From contig SNWL01000006.1 of assembly GCA_004362315.1 (NCBI GenBank), forward strand, positions 62,001-126,000: a stretch of 64,000 nucleotides of DNA, read 5' to 3'. The notes under the pieces are model-generated. The model was given only the letters and a program-made list of their open reading frames with translations, was not told where the DNA came from and searched no databases. Shown piece after piece: positions 23,774 to 33,116 of the stretch; positions within the stretch are counted from its first letter, which is position 1; every line of letters starts with the position of its first letter. This DNA comes from Mycobacterium sp. BK086. Its GTDB lineage: Bacteria; Actinomycetota; Actinomycetes; Mycobacteriales; Mycobacteriaceae. The position numbers were made by a program, and so were the translations under genes.

Positions 23774-25165
23774 GTGAGCCAGCCGAGCCGCGACAACCTG
23801 CTGATCGTCCACTGGCATGACCTGGGCAGATGCCTGGGTGCCTACGGATTTCCCGGGGTGTCGAGCCCGCGCCTGGACCAGTTGGCCGCCGAGGGAATCG
23901 TGTTCACCCGCTCCCACGCCACCGCCCCGCTGTGCTCCCCCTCGCGCGGCTCGCTGTTCACCGGCCGCTATCCGCACAGCAACGGCTTGGTCGGTCTGGC
24001 CCATCACGGCTTCGAGTACCGTGCCGGGGTACGCACGCTGCCGCACATCCTGCACGAGCATGGTTGGTATTCAGCACTTTTCGGCATGCAGCACGAGACG
24101 TCGTTCCCAGCCAGGCTGGGCTACGACGAGTTCGACGTATCCAACTCCTACTGCGAGTACGTCGTCGAACGGGCGCAGGAGTGGCTGACCGAGAGCGCGC
24201 CGATCGACTCACACACTCCCTTCCTGCTGACCGCGGGCTTCTTCGAAACGCACCGGCCCTACCCCCGCGAGCGCTACGAGCCCGCCGACACCGCGGACGT
24301 CGACGTGCCCGACTTCCTGCCCGACACCCCAGAAGTGCGCGGTGACCTGGCCGAGTTCTACGGTTCGATCGCCGTCGCGGACGCCGCGGTGGGCCGATTG
24401 CTCGACACCCTCTCTGACACCGGCCTCGACAACGACACCTGGGTGGTCTTCCTCACCGACCACGGCCCCGCGTTCCCGCGCGCCAAATCCACCCTGTACG
24501 ACGCCGGAACCGGTATCGCGACGATCATCCGTCCACCGCGGCGCCTGGCGAGCACGCCACTGGTCTACGACCAATTGTTCAGCGGTGTAGACCTACTGCC
24601 GACCCTGCTGGAACTTCTCGGCATCACTCCCGGCGCCGACATCGAAGGCCTGTCACATGCGGGCAATCTGCTTGCCCGGCAGGGTAATACGATCGAAGTG
24701 CGCGATCACGTCTACACCGAGAAGACCTACCACGACTCTTACGATCCGATCCGGGCGATCCGAACCAAGAAGCACAGCTATATCGAGAACTACGCCCACC
24801 GCCCGCTGCTCGACCTGCCGCTGGACATCGAAGAAAGCCCGTCCGGCCAAGCCGTCGAGCCGTTCATCAACGGGCCGCGCCCGGCGCGTGAGTTGTACGA
24901 CCTGGAGGCCGACCCGACGGAGTCCACCAACCTGCTGGAGACCGACGACACCGCAGAGGCCGAGAAAATCGCTGAGGCGCTGGCGATCCGGCTCGACGAG
25001 TGGCGTCAGCAGACCGGTGACGTCATGCCCTCCGAGTTCGTCGGAACGCGGATCGCCGCACGCTACACCGAAACCTATTTCAAGATAAACGGGTTGACGC
25101 TGACCAGCCGGTCGGCCATCGCCGCCGAACGTGGACTCGACGACGAAGTTGGCTCGCAGCAATAG
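23774..25165 (+). CDS. Type I sulfatase (Rv0296c-like)
   Basis: A 463-residue alkaline-phosphatase-superfamily sulfatase beginning at a GTG. The formylglycine motif CSPSRG (C-x-P-x-R) is present near residue 56, so the Cys would be oxidised by a formylglycine-generating enzyme. Further family signatures are GYFxTHRPYP-like FFETHRPYPRERY and VFLTDHGPAFPRAK, which supplies metal-binding Asp-His. The N-terminal metal-binding Asp pair is less typical (LIVHWHDLGR). No signal peptide, so it is cytoplasmic. The following gene is the sulfotransferase Stf0; the pair could add and remove the same sulfate group. Confidence 0.88.
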   Translation: MSQPSRDNLLIVHWHDLGRCLGAYGFPGVSSPRLDQLAAEGIVFTRSHATAPLCSPSRGSLFTGRYPHSNGLVGLAHHGFEYRAGVRTLPHILHEHGWYSALFGMQHETSFPARLGYDEFDVSNSYCEYVVERAQEWLTESAPIDSHTPFLLTAGFFETHRPYPRERYEPADTADVDVPDFLPDTPEVRGDLAEFYGSIAVADAAVGRLLDTLSDTGLDNDTWVVFLTDHGPAFPRAKSTLYDAGTGIATIIRPPRRLASTPLVYDQLFSGVDLLPTLLELLGITPGADIEGLSHAGNLLARQGNTIEVRDHVYTEKTYHDSYDPIRAIRTKKHSYIENYAHRPLLDLPLDIEESPSGQAVEPFINGPRPARELYDLEADPTESTNLLETDDTAEAEKIAEALAIRLDEWRQQTGDVMPSEFVGTRIAARYTETYFKINGLTLTSRSAIAAERGLDDEVGSQQ

Positions 25166-25232
25166 TTTTCATCACGCGGAGTTAATGTTTCTGACTTCGG
25201 CGTGGACGGTCGACTGCCATTAGGCTCACCGC

Positions 25233-26036
25233 ATGCCCGATCAGCCAACCGCCTATCTCGTGCTCGCGTCCCAGCGCAGCGGTAGCACTCTGCTGGTCGA
25301 GTCGTTGCGCGCCACCGGCGTTGCCGGTGAGCCGCAGGAGTTCTTCCAGTACCTGCCGACCACCAGCATGTCGCCACAGCCCAAGGAGTGGTTCGCCGAC
25401 GCAGACGACGAGTCGATCCAGCGACTTCTTGATCCGCTGATCGAAGGCAAGCCGGATCTGGCGCCCGCGGAGATCTGGCGGGACTACATCCGCACGGTCG
25501 GGCGCACCCCCAACGGCATCTGGGGCGGCAAGCTCATGTGGAACCAGACGTCGCTGTTGCTCAGCCGGGCCAAAGATCTGCCCGAACGGTCGGGGTCGGG
25601 CCTGCTGTCAGCGATCCGCGATGTCGTGGGCAGCGACCCGGTGCTGATCCACGTCTACCGCCCCGACGTGGTGTCGCAGGCGGTGTCGTTCTGGCGTGCT
25701 GTCCAGACCCGGGTGTGGCGCGGCCGGCCCGATCCGGTGCGCGACGCGCGGGCCGAATACCACGCCGGCGCGATCGCCCACGTGGTGCAGATGTTGCGTG
25801 CGCAGGAGGAGGGATGGCGCAGCTGGTTCGTCGAAGAGGACGTCCACCCGATCGACGTCCCCTATCCGGTGTTGTGGCGCAACCTGACTGACGTCGTCGC
25901 CCAAGTCCTCGAGGCACTCGGCGAAGATCCGCGGCTGGCACCCGCGCCGGTCCTGGAACGCCAGGCCGACCAGCGCTCCGATGAATGGGTCGACCGTTAC
26001 CGGGCCGAAGCGGAACGCGAAGGACTGCCCACCTGA
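25233..26036 (+). CDS. stf0: Stf0-type trehalose 2-sulfotransferase (Rv0295c-like)
   Basis: A 267-residue PAPS-dependent sulfotransferase. The phosphosulfate-binding loop is near the N-terminus ([15 protein letters not shown], residues 10-24), followed by the Stf0-characteristic [11 protein letters not shown] containing the proposed catalytic glutamate, and GGKLMWNQ near 95. In M. tuberculosis Stf0 makes trehalose-2-sulfate, first step towards sulfolipid-1; rapid growers have the enzyme without that lipid, so the final product here is open. The 3' end overlaps the convergent tam gene by 40 bp. Confidence 0.9.
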   Translation: MPDQPTAYLVLASQRSGSTLLVESLRATGVAGEPQEFFQYLPTTSMSPQPKEWFADADDESIQRLLDPLIEGKPDLAPAEIWRDYIRTVGRTPNGIWGGKLMWNQTSLLLSRAKDLPERSGSGLLSAIRDVVGSDPVLIHVYRPDVVSQAVSFWRAVQTRVWRGRPDPVRDARAEYHAGAIAHVVQMLRAQEEGWRSWFVEEDVHPIDVPYPVLWRNLTDVVAQVLEALGEDPRLAPAPVLERQADQRSDEWVDRYRAEAEREGLPT

Positions 26037-26788
26037 GCGACGACGAAGATCCGGCGGAATGGGAAGTACGTGCGGCCGTCGGGCCGCATCGGGTACGCCT
26101 CGTCCAAGAGTGGGATCAGCTCGGCGCGGAACTGCTGCCACTGATCGTCGGTCAACTGATCGCGCACCGGTGTGAGCGCGGTGCCGGTGATCCAGTTCAG
26201 TACCGCGTTGTCTCCGCTGAGTTCGTGGAGGTAGGTCGTTTCCCAAGCGTCGACGCTACAACCAGCGGCGGTGAGCAGCTCGGCGTACCGCATCGGCGCC
26301 TCGACCACGTTGGCATCCCGGAATCGAAAGTGGCCCAGCACCTTTGACCAATGCTCTTGGTCGGCCAGCCACCGGATGGCCGCGTGCGACGGTGCGTCGA
26401 AGTTGCCGGGAACCTGAACGGCGATCCAGGCACCCTGCTCCAGTAGGGCCGCCCAGCGCACCATCAGCTCGGCATGTCCGGGAATCCATTGCAGCGCGGC
26501 ATTACTGAACACCACGTCGGTGCCGGGTCGCGGATTCCACGCGGCGATGTCCCCGAGTTCGGCGTCGATCCCCCGTTCACGGGCGGCCGCGACCATCTCC
26601 GGTGAGCTGTCCACCGCTTCCAGTACGGCATCCGGCCAGCGCTGGGAGAGGTGTTCGGTGAGATTGCCGGGCCCGCAGCCCAGGTCGGCCACCCGCCGCG
26701 GCGACTGCGCTCCGACACGTCCGAGCAGATCGAAGAACGGCCGCCCACGCTGATCGGCGAAGGCGAGGTACGTCTGCGGATTCCACAT
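25997..26788 (-). CDS. tam: Trans-aconitate 2-methyltransferase (Rv0294-like)
   Basis: A 263-residue class I SAM methyltransferase. Motif I is [14 protein letters not shown] near residues 33-46, acidic residue Asp in VDSSPEM binds ribose, and [14 protein letters not shown] is the signature seen in Tam proteins. Tam methylates the toxic citrate-cycle by-product trans-aconitate. The last residues ([12 protein letters not shown]) run past the usual FRRIFVVA ending and overlap stf0 antisense. It diverges from the GT39 gene across 29 bp. Confidence 0.88.
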   Translation of the reverse strand: MWNPQTYLAFADQRGRPFFDLLGRVGAQSPRRVADLGCGPGNLTEHLSQRWPDAVLEAVDSSPEMVAAARERGIDAELGDIAAWNPRPGTDVVFSNAALQWIPGHAELMVRWAALLEQGAWIAVQVPGNFDAPSHAAIRWLADQEHWSKVLGHFRFRDANVVEAPMRYAELLTAAGCSVDAWETTYLHELSGDNAVLNWITGTALTPVRDQLTDDQWQQFRAELIPLLDEAYPMRPDGRTYFPFRRIFVVAQVGSPSRSASAR

Positions 26789-26817
26789 GCCGCCACTTCA
26801 CCACATCCGGGTCGATC

Positions 26818-28719
26818 ATGAAATCCACAGTGATTTCCCAGCTGCGGCGACATCGGCCCGCCAGCAGCGTCGTGCACCGTGGTGCGGTGACCGCCACCGC
26901 CGACCGCGCCGACGTCCTCGGCGTGCGCGCGCCCGGCGCCGCGCCGCGGCGCGGCTCACGGTGGCCGGCTGTCGCCCTGACCTGCCTGCTGATCGTCACC
27001 GCTGCGCTCTACCTCTGGAATCTGCCGATCAACGGCTACGGCAACGCGTTCTACGCGGCGGCGGCCGAGTCCGGCGCCAAGAGCTGGTCCGCGTGGTTCT
27101 TCGGCTCACTGGACCCCAACAACTTCATCACCGTCGACAAGCCGCCGGCCGCGCTGTGGGTGACCGGGCTGTCGGTCCGCCTGTTCGGGATGAACAGTTG
27201 GGCCGTCTTGGTGCCGCAGGCGCTGATGGGCGTCGCCGCGGTTGCCGTCCTCTACGCCACCGTCCGCCGCACGGTGGCCAACCCCACTCGCGGAGCAATC
27301 GCCGGTCTGATCGCCGGCACCGTCCTGGCCCTGACACCCGCGGCCACCTTGATGTTCCGCTACAACAATCCTGACGCGCTGCTGGTGCTGCTCATGGTGG
27401 CGGCGGCCTACTTCTTGATGCGGGCGGTCACCGGCGGCTCGTGGCGATGGCTCGCTCTGGTGGGTGTCGCACTGGGCTTGGCGTTCCTCACCAAAATGCT
27501 GGCCGGGCTGATGGTTCTACCCGCGTTCGGCCTCGCGTATCTGCTGTTCGCGCCGGTGAATTGGTGGCGACGTCTGTTGCATCTGCTCGGAGCCGCTGTC
27601 GCACTGGTCATCTCGGCGGGATGGTGGGTGGTGATCGTCCAATTGTGGCCCGCGAGTTCGCGCCCCTACATTGGCGGCTCGACAGACAACAACGTGCTCA
27701 ATCTTGCGTTGGGATACAACGGCATCGACCGCATATCTGGTGGTGGTAACGCTATCTCGCACGGACACCCCAGCGGCTGGACCACCCACGCCGGAGTGCT
27801 GCGAATCCTCTCCGCGGAGATGGGTTATGAGGTGTCGTGGCTGCTGCCCGCGGTCGTCGTCGCGATCGTGGCCGCCGTGTACCTTGCGCTGCGCCGCAGA
27901 CTCACCCGGATCGAAGCGGCCGGCTTCACCACGTGGACAGTGTGGTTCATCGTCTGCACAGTGGTGTTCAGCTACATGACCGGCATGGTCCACCCGTACT
28001 ACACGATTGCCCTGGCGCCCTCGGCCGGCGCACTGATCGGCCTGGCCGCCGTGCTGAGCAGGTGGGCGGCGATGGCCATGGTGGTGGCCGCCGCGGCGTG
28101 GGGCATCGTCTTGCTGCACCGGGCTGGGTTGGGCCCGGTGTGGTCCCGCTGGGTCATCGGCGCCGCCGCGGTGACAGCCATCGCGCTGCTCGTCGCGGCG
28201 CTGACGAAGTGGCCCCGTCTGGCGCCCCTCGCACTGGCGGTATCGCTGTTCGCGAGCCTCTGTGGGACGGCGATGTTTTCGGTCGCAACCGCCGCCACCC
28301 CACACAACGGCTCGATTCCGAATGCGGCCCACACCGCCGATGTCTGGCCGACGGTCGGGTCGCATTTCGCGAAGACGATGATGATGGGCGCCAGTTCCGA
28401 CAATGTCGACCCCCATTTGGCGGCGTTGCTCAGCTCCACTCGAACCACGTGGTCAGCGGCCACGTCGGGATCGCAGGCCGCCGCCTCACTGGAGATCGCA
28501 TCCGGCACCGCCGTCATGGCGATCGGGGGATGGAGCAGCGACCCGGTGCCCACCTTGGCAGAGTTCGTCGATGCCGTACACGCACGCAAAATCACTTATT
28601 ACATCGAGAGCGGGCGGATGCGCAGCCACGACCGTAATGGCGGGGAGATCGCCGACTGGGTACAGCAGCATTACCAACCGGTGAAGGTAGGCGGGGCGAC
28701 GGTATTTCGCCTGTTGTGA
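26818..28719 (+). CDS. GT39-family membrane glycosyltransferase
   Basis: A 633-residue protein with a polar Arg-rich N-terminus (about 45 residues) and some 11-13 membrane helices. The first extracytoplasmic loop has the family motif NGYGNAFYAAAAES and a conserved ITVDKPPAALWV, typical of the actinobacterial GT39/ArnT-like group that uses polyprenyl-phosphate sugars. The C-terminal part is an extracytoplasmic soluble domain (from about 490). Acceptor unknown: arabinogalactan, lipoarabinomannan or protein. The ATG at 26818 has no obvious ribosome binding site; a GTG downstream near 26887 is an alternative start. Confidence 0.8.
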   Translation: MKSTVISQLRRHRPASSVVHRGAVTATADRADVLGVRAPGAAPRRGSRWPAVALTCLLIVTAALYLWNLPINGYGNAFYAAAAESGAKSWSAWFFGSLDPNNFITVDKPPAALWVTGLSVRLFGMNSWAVLVPQALMGVAAVAVLYATVRRTVANPTRGAIAGLIAGTVLALTPAATLMFRYNNPDALLVLLMVAAAYFLMRAVTGGSWRWLALVGVALGLAFLTKMLAGLMVLPAFGLAYLLFAPVNWWRRLLHLLGAAVALVISAGWWVVIVQLWPASSRPYIGGSTDNNVLNLALGYNGIDRISGGGNAISHGHPSGWTTHAGVLRILSAEMGYEVSWLLPAVVVAIVAAVYLALRRRLTRIEAAGFTTWTVWFIVCTVVFSYMTGMVHPYYTIALAPSAGALIGLAAVLSRWAAMAMVVAAAAWGIVLLHRAGLGPVWSRWVIGAAAVTAIALLVAALTKWPRLAPLALAVSLFASLCGTAMFSVATAATPHNGSIPNAAHTADVWPTVGSHFAKTMMMGASSDNVDPHLAALLSSTRTTWSAATSGSQAAASLEIASGTAVMAIGGWSSDPVPTLAEFVDAVHARKITYYIESGRMRSHDRNGGEIADWVQQHYQPVKVGGATVFRLL

Positions 28720-28775
28720 GACGCCTGTCCAGTTAACATCCGGGGTAGAGATATCGACCCCGAAAGGCCGCGACA

Positions 28776-29963
28776 ATGACGTCGAACGTCGACCTGCCCA
28801 TCCCCGTACCCGATGTGCCGGGTGCCGACGCCGGTTATGAGGGTCTGCCCGACCGCTCCGACCTGACCGCAGTTCAGCGGCTGATTGTGGATTCGTCGGC
28901 CGTCGCCGACATCGGTCTGCGCACGGCGATCGCCTCTCTGGTCGGGGCCTCGATGCTGCCGACAGTCGCGAAGAGCATCGTCCGCCGCTCGGACCTGCAA
29001 CGTGAACGCAGCAACCTCGAGTTCTACGCCGAGCTCGCCGCGCGCCAGGACCCGGCGGCGTCGTTTCCCGCGCCCACGGTGCTGCCTGCGGTGTCGACGC
29101 GCCCGGCGAACCCGGTCGCCCAGTACATCGCGCGCGGCAATGTCCAGAACATGCGGTTCGAGAGCAGCTTCGAACCGGTCAACCCGAAAATGCGCAAGCA
29201 ATGGAAACAGTTGGAGCGCAACAACATCGTGTGGGCACAGCACTGGCGCCACGACGACGGCCCGCGCCCGACCCTGTGCGTGATCCACGGTTTCATGGGT
29301 TCGCCGTATCTGTTCAACGGGCTGTTCTTTTCGCTGCCATGGTTCTACCGCACCGGGTACGACGTCTTGCTCTACACGCTGCCGTTCCACGGCCGCCGCG
29401 CCGAAAAGGGTTCTCCGTTCAGCGGTTACGGCTTCTTCTCCCAGGGCATGGCCGGTTTCGCCGAGACGATGGCTCAGGCCGTGCACGACTTCCGTTCCGT
29501 CATGGACTGGTTGCGCGATACCGGAGTGGACCGCATCGCACTCACCGGAATGTCGTTGGGCGGCTACACCTCAGCGCTGGTCGCCTCGGCCGACGATCGG
29601 CTCGAAGCTGTGATCCCGAACGTCCCGGTGGTCACCCCCGAGCGGACGTTCGACGAATGGTGGCCGGCCAACAAGCTGATCGAACTCGGCCGGACCTTCG
29701 GCACCATCAGCCGCGACGACTCCGCCGCCGCGTCGGCGTACCACTGCGCACTGAACTACGCGCCGTTGGTGCCGCGGGATCGCCGCCTGATCATCACCGG
29801 CCTCGGCGACCGGTTGGCCCCGCCCGAGCAATCGGAAGCGCTGTGGGAACACTGGGATCGCTGTGCGCTGCACTGGTTCCCGGGCAATCACATCCTGCAC
29901 GTGAGCCAGCCGGAGTATCTGCGTCGCATCAATCGGTTCCTGCGGCCGTTCATGTGGGACTAG
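28776..29963 (+). CDS. Alpha/beta-hydrolase, ABHD18-like
   Basis: A 395-residue protein, with GAAAGG-type ribosome binding site shortly before the ATG. The catalytic domain is in the C-terminal two thirds: oxyanion-hole segment CVIHGFMGSPYLFNG, nucleophile elbow LTGMSLGGYTSALV (Ser near residue 267), and a C-terminal HIL histidine in WFPGNHILHVSQPEY. The N-terminal 130 residues are helical and of unknown role. No signal peptide. It follows the GT39 gene by 56 bp on the same strand. Esterase or lipase-like activity is expected; substrate unknown. Confidence 0.8.
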   Translation: MTSNVDLPIPVPDVPGADAGYEGLPDRSDLTAVQRLIVDSSAVADIGLRTAIASLVGASMLPTVAKSIVRRSDLQRERSNLEFYAELAARQDPAASFPAPTVLPAVSTRPANPVAQYIARGNVQNMRFESSFEPVNPKMRKQWKQLERNNIVWAQHWRHDDGPRPTLCVIHGFMGSPYLFNGLFFSLPWFYRTGYDVLLYTLPFHGRRAEKGSPFSGYGFFSQGMAGFAETMAQAVHDFRSVMDWLRDTGVDRIALTGMSLGGYTSALVASADDRLEAVIPNVPVVTPERTFDEWWPANKLIELGRTFGTISRDDSAAASAYHCALNYAPLVPRDRRLIITGLGDRLAPPEQSEALWEHWDRCALHWFPGNHILHVSQPEYLRRINRFLRPFMWD

Positions 29964-29985
29964 ACCGGCCGCGGGAAGCGTCTCG

Positions 29986-32685
29986 TCAGGTTCGCGGGGC
30001 TCCGGGGTAGTCATCGAGGCTGACGACGGGACCCATCGCAGCCAGGCCGGATGGATTCTCGATCCATTGGTTCCTGACCAGCGTCGTGCTGTTCGGTAGA
30101 AAGATGGTGAAGTCACCGTAGGTGCGCAGGAACGCGTCGCCGTACGACGCCGTGCCGGTGGTTTGCGGCGCCAAGTTCTGCTTGACCGTGGTGGTTTCGG
30201 ACGCCTTCTCCTGGACGGATCCGGTGTACAGCGCGGTGGCCTCCACCTCAATCTGCTGTCCGACAAAGAGATTCGACTTCTCTTTGATCTTGAGCCCGCC
30301 ACCGGCCGACCAGCTCTCGGTCTCGGACTCGGAGGTGATGATGGTGTAGGTGAACGCGTTCACCTGCGTGCCGGGGTTGTAGTTCTGGTCATACGGCAGA
30401 CCGACCTGTTGGGTGTAGTAACTCTGGCCGGTCACGTCGGCACTGCACGAACCGGGCGTCGCACCAGAGCTGGTGTAATAGCACGCCGCGTCGACCGCGG
30501 CCGAAGCAAGGTTGACATCCGTCGTGAGATCGAAGGTGGTCGGGCTGGGCTGGATGATGTACATGACCTCGGCGGAGTTCGGTTCATCCTCGCCGCCGTC
30601 CATGCAGGCCGAATTCCCGCACTGCACTGCTGAACTGCCGTCCTTGTAGTTCTTCAGAGTCGCGGTACTTTGCGTCGTGGCTCCTCCGTCGTTGCGCTGC
30701 CAGGTCACATACGCCTCTTGATTGCCGTAGGAGGCGTAGTCCACTTCGATGCGGACCATCTGGAAGGGCTGAAGCACGTATCCGGACGCTGGGGAGTCGT
30801 CTTCTTCGATCTCACCGGTGATCGAAATCAGCTTCTGCGGGTAGGGCGTCAAGTTGACGACCTCGAATCCGCGGGTCGACAGCTGCCGCGGTTGACCGGT
30901 GCTCAGCACTTCGGGCAGGCTCAGAATCGCCCGCGTCTCGTCCCGGACGAATTTGCGCAACACCGACCCGAGCGACCGCTGGGCCGCTGGGGTGGAAACG
31001 GGAGCTGCAATATCGTGCGGAGTCGGGGCGGGGACCGTCGTCTTGGTGGTGGTCGGCGGAACCGGAGTCGAGGTCGAGTTGGGCGTAGGATCAGGCCCTG
31101 TTCCGATCGGGTAGTCAACGGTTATCCAGGTCGGACCGGCGATCGGATTCCCTGACGCGTCCACGCCACCAACGGGTACGGGGCTGACATACTCGAGACC
31201 CGGAATGTTGATGGTGACGTTCTTGTCGGTCAGCGTCATGTCGACGAAGTCATGATATTCGTTGTACGACAACTGGATCTGGCCGTAGGACCCGGGCGGG
31301 ATGTTCACCGTCGCACTCTTCCTGGTGAGGACGCTGCTGCTCCATGTGTGCCCGTACTTCTGTTGGATCACCGCGTTGATCTCGGTCTCGAAATTTATCG
31401 GTCCCAGGGTGAACTTGACCGAACCGCCGACGGCGATTTTCAGATTCTCTTCTACGCCGCTGGTCTTGACGACCTCGTGGCCAACCTCGTAGGAGTTGCT
31501 CGAAGTCTCCGATCCGTAGTTGAACACGGTGTTGCCGACACTCTTCGGCAGGGTCTCCACCACCTGCTGGCCGACCGCTTCCAGGGTGCAACTGCCGCGG
31601 TTCTCGCACAGCGCCGTGGCGACAATTGCCTGGCCAACTCCGTCAGTGGCGTCAATGGTGATTTCGCTGCCCGCCTTGGGCAGGAAGAGCACTGTCTGGG
31701 ACACTTCGGCCGTAGAGGGGCCGGTGATCGGCGTCGGATTCGTGAAGACGTCCGTCTGCAGGTTGCTGTTCGAGGGCGTCGCGGTGGCGCCCTGGAAGTT
31801 GACATAGACCGAGACCTGAGTCGACCCGTCCGACCATGTCATCGTGGCGCGGCTGGGCGTGTCCTCATCCTGGTTCTTATAGAAGCCCATCTCCACCTGG
31901 CGCCCGTTCTCGAGGACATAGTTCACCTGGGGCCCGAAAGCCAGTGGGTCGTTCGTCGAGATGGCCGTGAGTGTGAGCGACCGGCCGGTGACATTGAGAA
32001 AGGTGGTCTGTACCTGGGGCTGCGGGACGGGAATGTCACTGCTGGACACGCAAACCGAATCCACGCATGATCCTGGGAACTGCTCTTCGCGACTGCCGGG
32101 GACCACGCCGAATTCTGCCAACAATGTCCTGACCGGTGCCAGCAGCGTGACGATGACGGCGTCGATGCGACGGCCGACGGTACCGAAGCTGGGAGTTCTC
32201 ACGGCCGCAACTTCGAGCCGCGCGCTGCGGGCGGCCGCGTCCGTGGTGTCGCCAAGTTCGCGCCGGGCCGCGGCGGCAAGGAGCCAATTTGCCGGATTAT
32301 CAACCGTTTTCGTAGCTGGGATAGCCAACGAACTCAGCACTGAGGTCACGTCTGCGGCGACACGCGCGATGGCACGTGACATGACCGGGGGTGTGGGCAG
32401 CGGACTAGAGATCATCGAGGTGGTCGGGGTCACCGTCGATCCGCGGGGTTTCGACTTGACCGGTCCGCTCTGCGGCTTCTTGGGAGACCCAGTCGATTTC
32501 GACTGCACCGCATCGGCTTTCGCTCGCCCCCCGCCGCCGGTCGAGGCCGCGCCTGTCGACGACACATTGCCTTCCGACGACGAGTCGGCACTTGCAATCG
32601 CCGTGGGACCGCTAGCGAGTGCCACGCCCAGGCCAAACGCGACAGTTGCAGCCGCAGCGCGTGTGTTGAGCATTGATGGATTCAT
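29986..32685 (-). CDS. Large exported protein with two ETX/MTX2 (aerolysin-like) candidate modules
   Basis: An 899-residue protein; the ATG at 32685 has GGAGG upstream. A signal peptide covers about residues 1-33 (cleavage near ASA-DSS). A mycobacterial surface-protein N-region follows, with PANWLLAAAARRELG at 131-145. Two similar modules then occur: 227-505 and 606-899, joined by a Pro/Thr linker (525-560). Each has a beta domain, then a stretch of alternating Ser/Thr and hydrophobic residues (FNYGSETSSNSYEVGHEVVK at 388; FTYTIITSESETESWSAGGG at 778), then a closing strand such as VNIPPGSYGQIQLSY. That order and pattern fit ETX/MTX2 beta-pore-forming proteins. I inferred this by pattern only; four or more cysteine pairs are also visible. 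Role could be toxin, adhesin or wall component. Confidence 0.6.
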   Translation of the reverse strand: MNPSMLNTRAAAATVAFGLGVALASGPTAIASADSSSEGNVSSTGAASTGGGGRAKADAVQSKSTGSPKKPQSGPVKSKPRGSTVTPTTSMISSPLPTPPVMSRAIARVAADVTSVLSSLAIPATKTVDNPANWLLAAAARRELGDTTDAAARSARLEVAAVRTPSFGTVGRRIDAVIVTLLAPVRTLLAEFGVVPGSREEQFPGSCVDSVCVSSSDIPVPQPQVQTTFLNVTGRSLTLTAISTNDPLAFGPQVNYVLENGRQVEMGFYKNQDEDTPSRATMTWSDGSTQVSVYVNFQGATATPSNSNLQTDVFTNPTPITGPSTAEVSQTVLFLPKAGSEITIDATDGVGQAIVATALCENRGSCTLEAVGQQVVETLPKSVGNTVFNYGSETSSNSYEVGHEVVKTSGVEENLKIAVGGSVKFTLGPINFETEINAVIQQKYGHTWSSSVLTRKSATVNIPPGSYGQIQLSYNEYHDFVDMTLTDKNVTINIPGLEYVSPVPVGGVDASGNPIAGPTWITVDYPIGTGPDPTPNSTSTPVPPTTTKTTVPAPTPHDIAAPVSTPAAQRSLGSVLRKFVRDETRAILSLPEVLSTGQPRQLSTRGFEVVNLTPYPQKLISITGEIEEDDSPASGYVLQPFQMVRIEVDYASYGNQEAYVTWQRNDGGATTQSTATLKNYKDGSSAVQCGNSACMDGGEDEPNSAEVMYIIQPSPTTFDLTTDVNLASAAVDAACYYTSSGATPGSCSADVTGQSYYTQQVGLPYDQNYNPGTQVNAFTYTIITSESETESWSAGGGLKIKEKSNLFVGQQIEVEATALYTGSVQEKASETTTVKQNLAPQTTGTASYGDAFLRTYGDFTIFLPNSTTLVRNQWIENPSGLAAMGPVVSLDDYPGAPRT

Positions 32686-33116
32686 TGAGCCCTCCGGCGG
32701 TAGCGGTGTGTGCGCTGGACTATGTGCGGCAGCCACTCACTACTATCAAGCCGGTTAGATTTAACGCTGCAGTTAATTCTACTGTTCAGCCGAAGATCGC
32801 GGACTGTTCCACTGACGTCCACCGATCACTTTGCCCCACAAAGGAAATGCGGGAGGTGCCACCGCCGTTGCCCGTGACGTCGCATCGTCGAGCAAGGCTC
32901 GTTGAGACGCCGTCAAGCGTGCCAGGGCCATAGCTGTTCAGGTTGGCGACAACCGGGTCGACCGGCGTTACCGCTCCTGTCTCGGCCAGAAGCCTCACCG
33001 CGATGACGCCGACGCTGCTGCCGCGATCGTGAGTCACGATCCGATGGTTCTCCAGCTGCCGCCAGCGAAGCTCTGTCCCGCCGTCCCGCCGCTGCGGAAA
33101 ACGTCAGCTCAGCTTG
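32686..33116. other. 431-bp intergenic region, promoter side of the exported protein
   Basis: This stretch separates the large exported protein gene and the DUF2236 gene, both minus strand. The part nearest the exported gene (32730-32800) is AT-rich for this genome and likely contains its promoter. On the minus strand a GTG-started 83-codon frame (33037-32786) has fairly protein-like composition (LARRCDVTGNGGG and similar), but with no ribosome binding site I recognise; it may be a gene remnant. No RNA gene seen. Confidence 0.4.
32761..32776. repeat. TTAAC-N6-GTTAA inverted repeat
   Basis: A perfect five-base inverted repeat around GCTGCA, 76 bp upstream of the exported protein's ATG. The spacing and symmetry suit an operator for a dimeric regulator. 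The candidate is based on symmetry alone. Confidence 0.3.

Noticed and set aside
32786-33037. An 83-codon GTG-started minus-strand frame
   Set aside because: Composition is somewhat protein-like, but there is no ribosome binding site or known motif; kept only as a remark in the intergenic entry.
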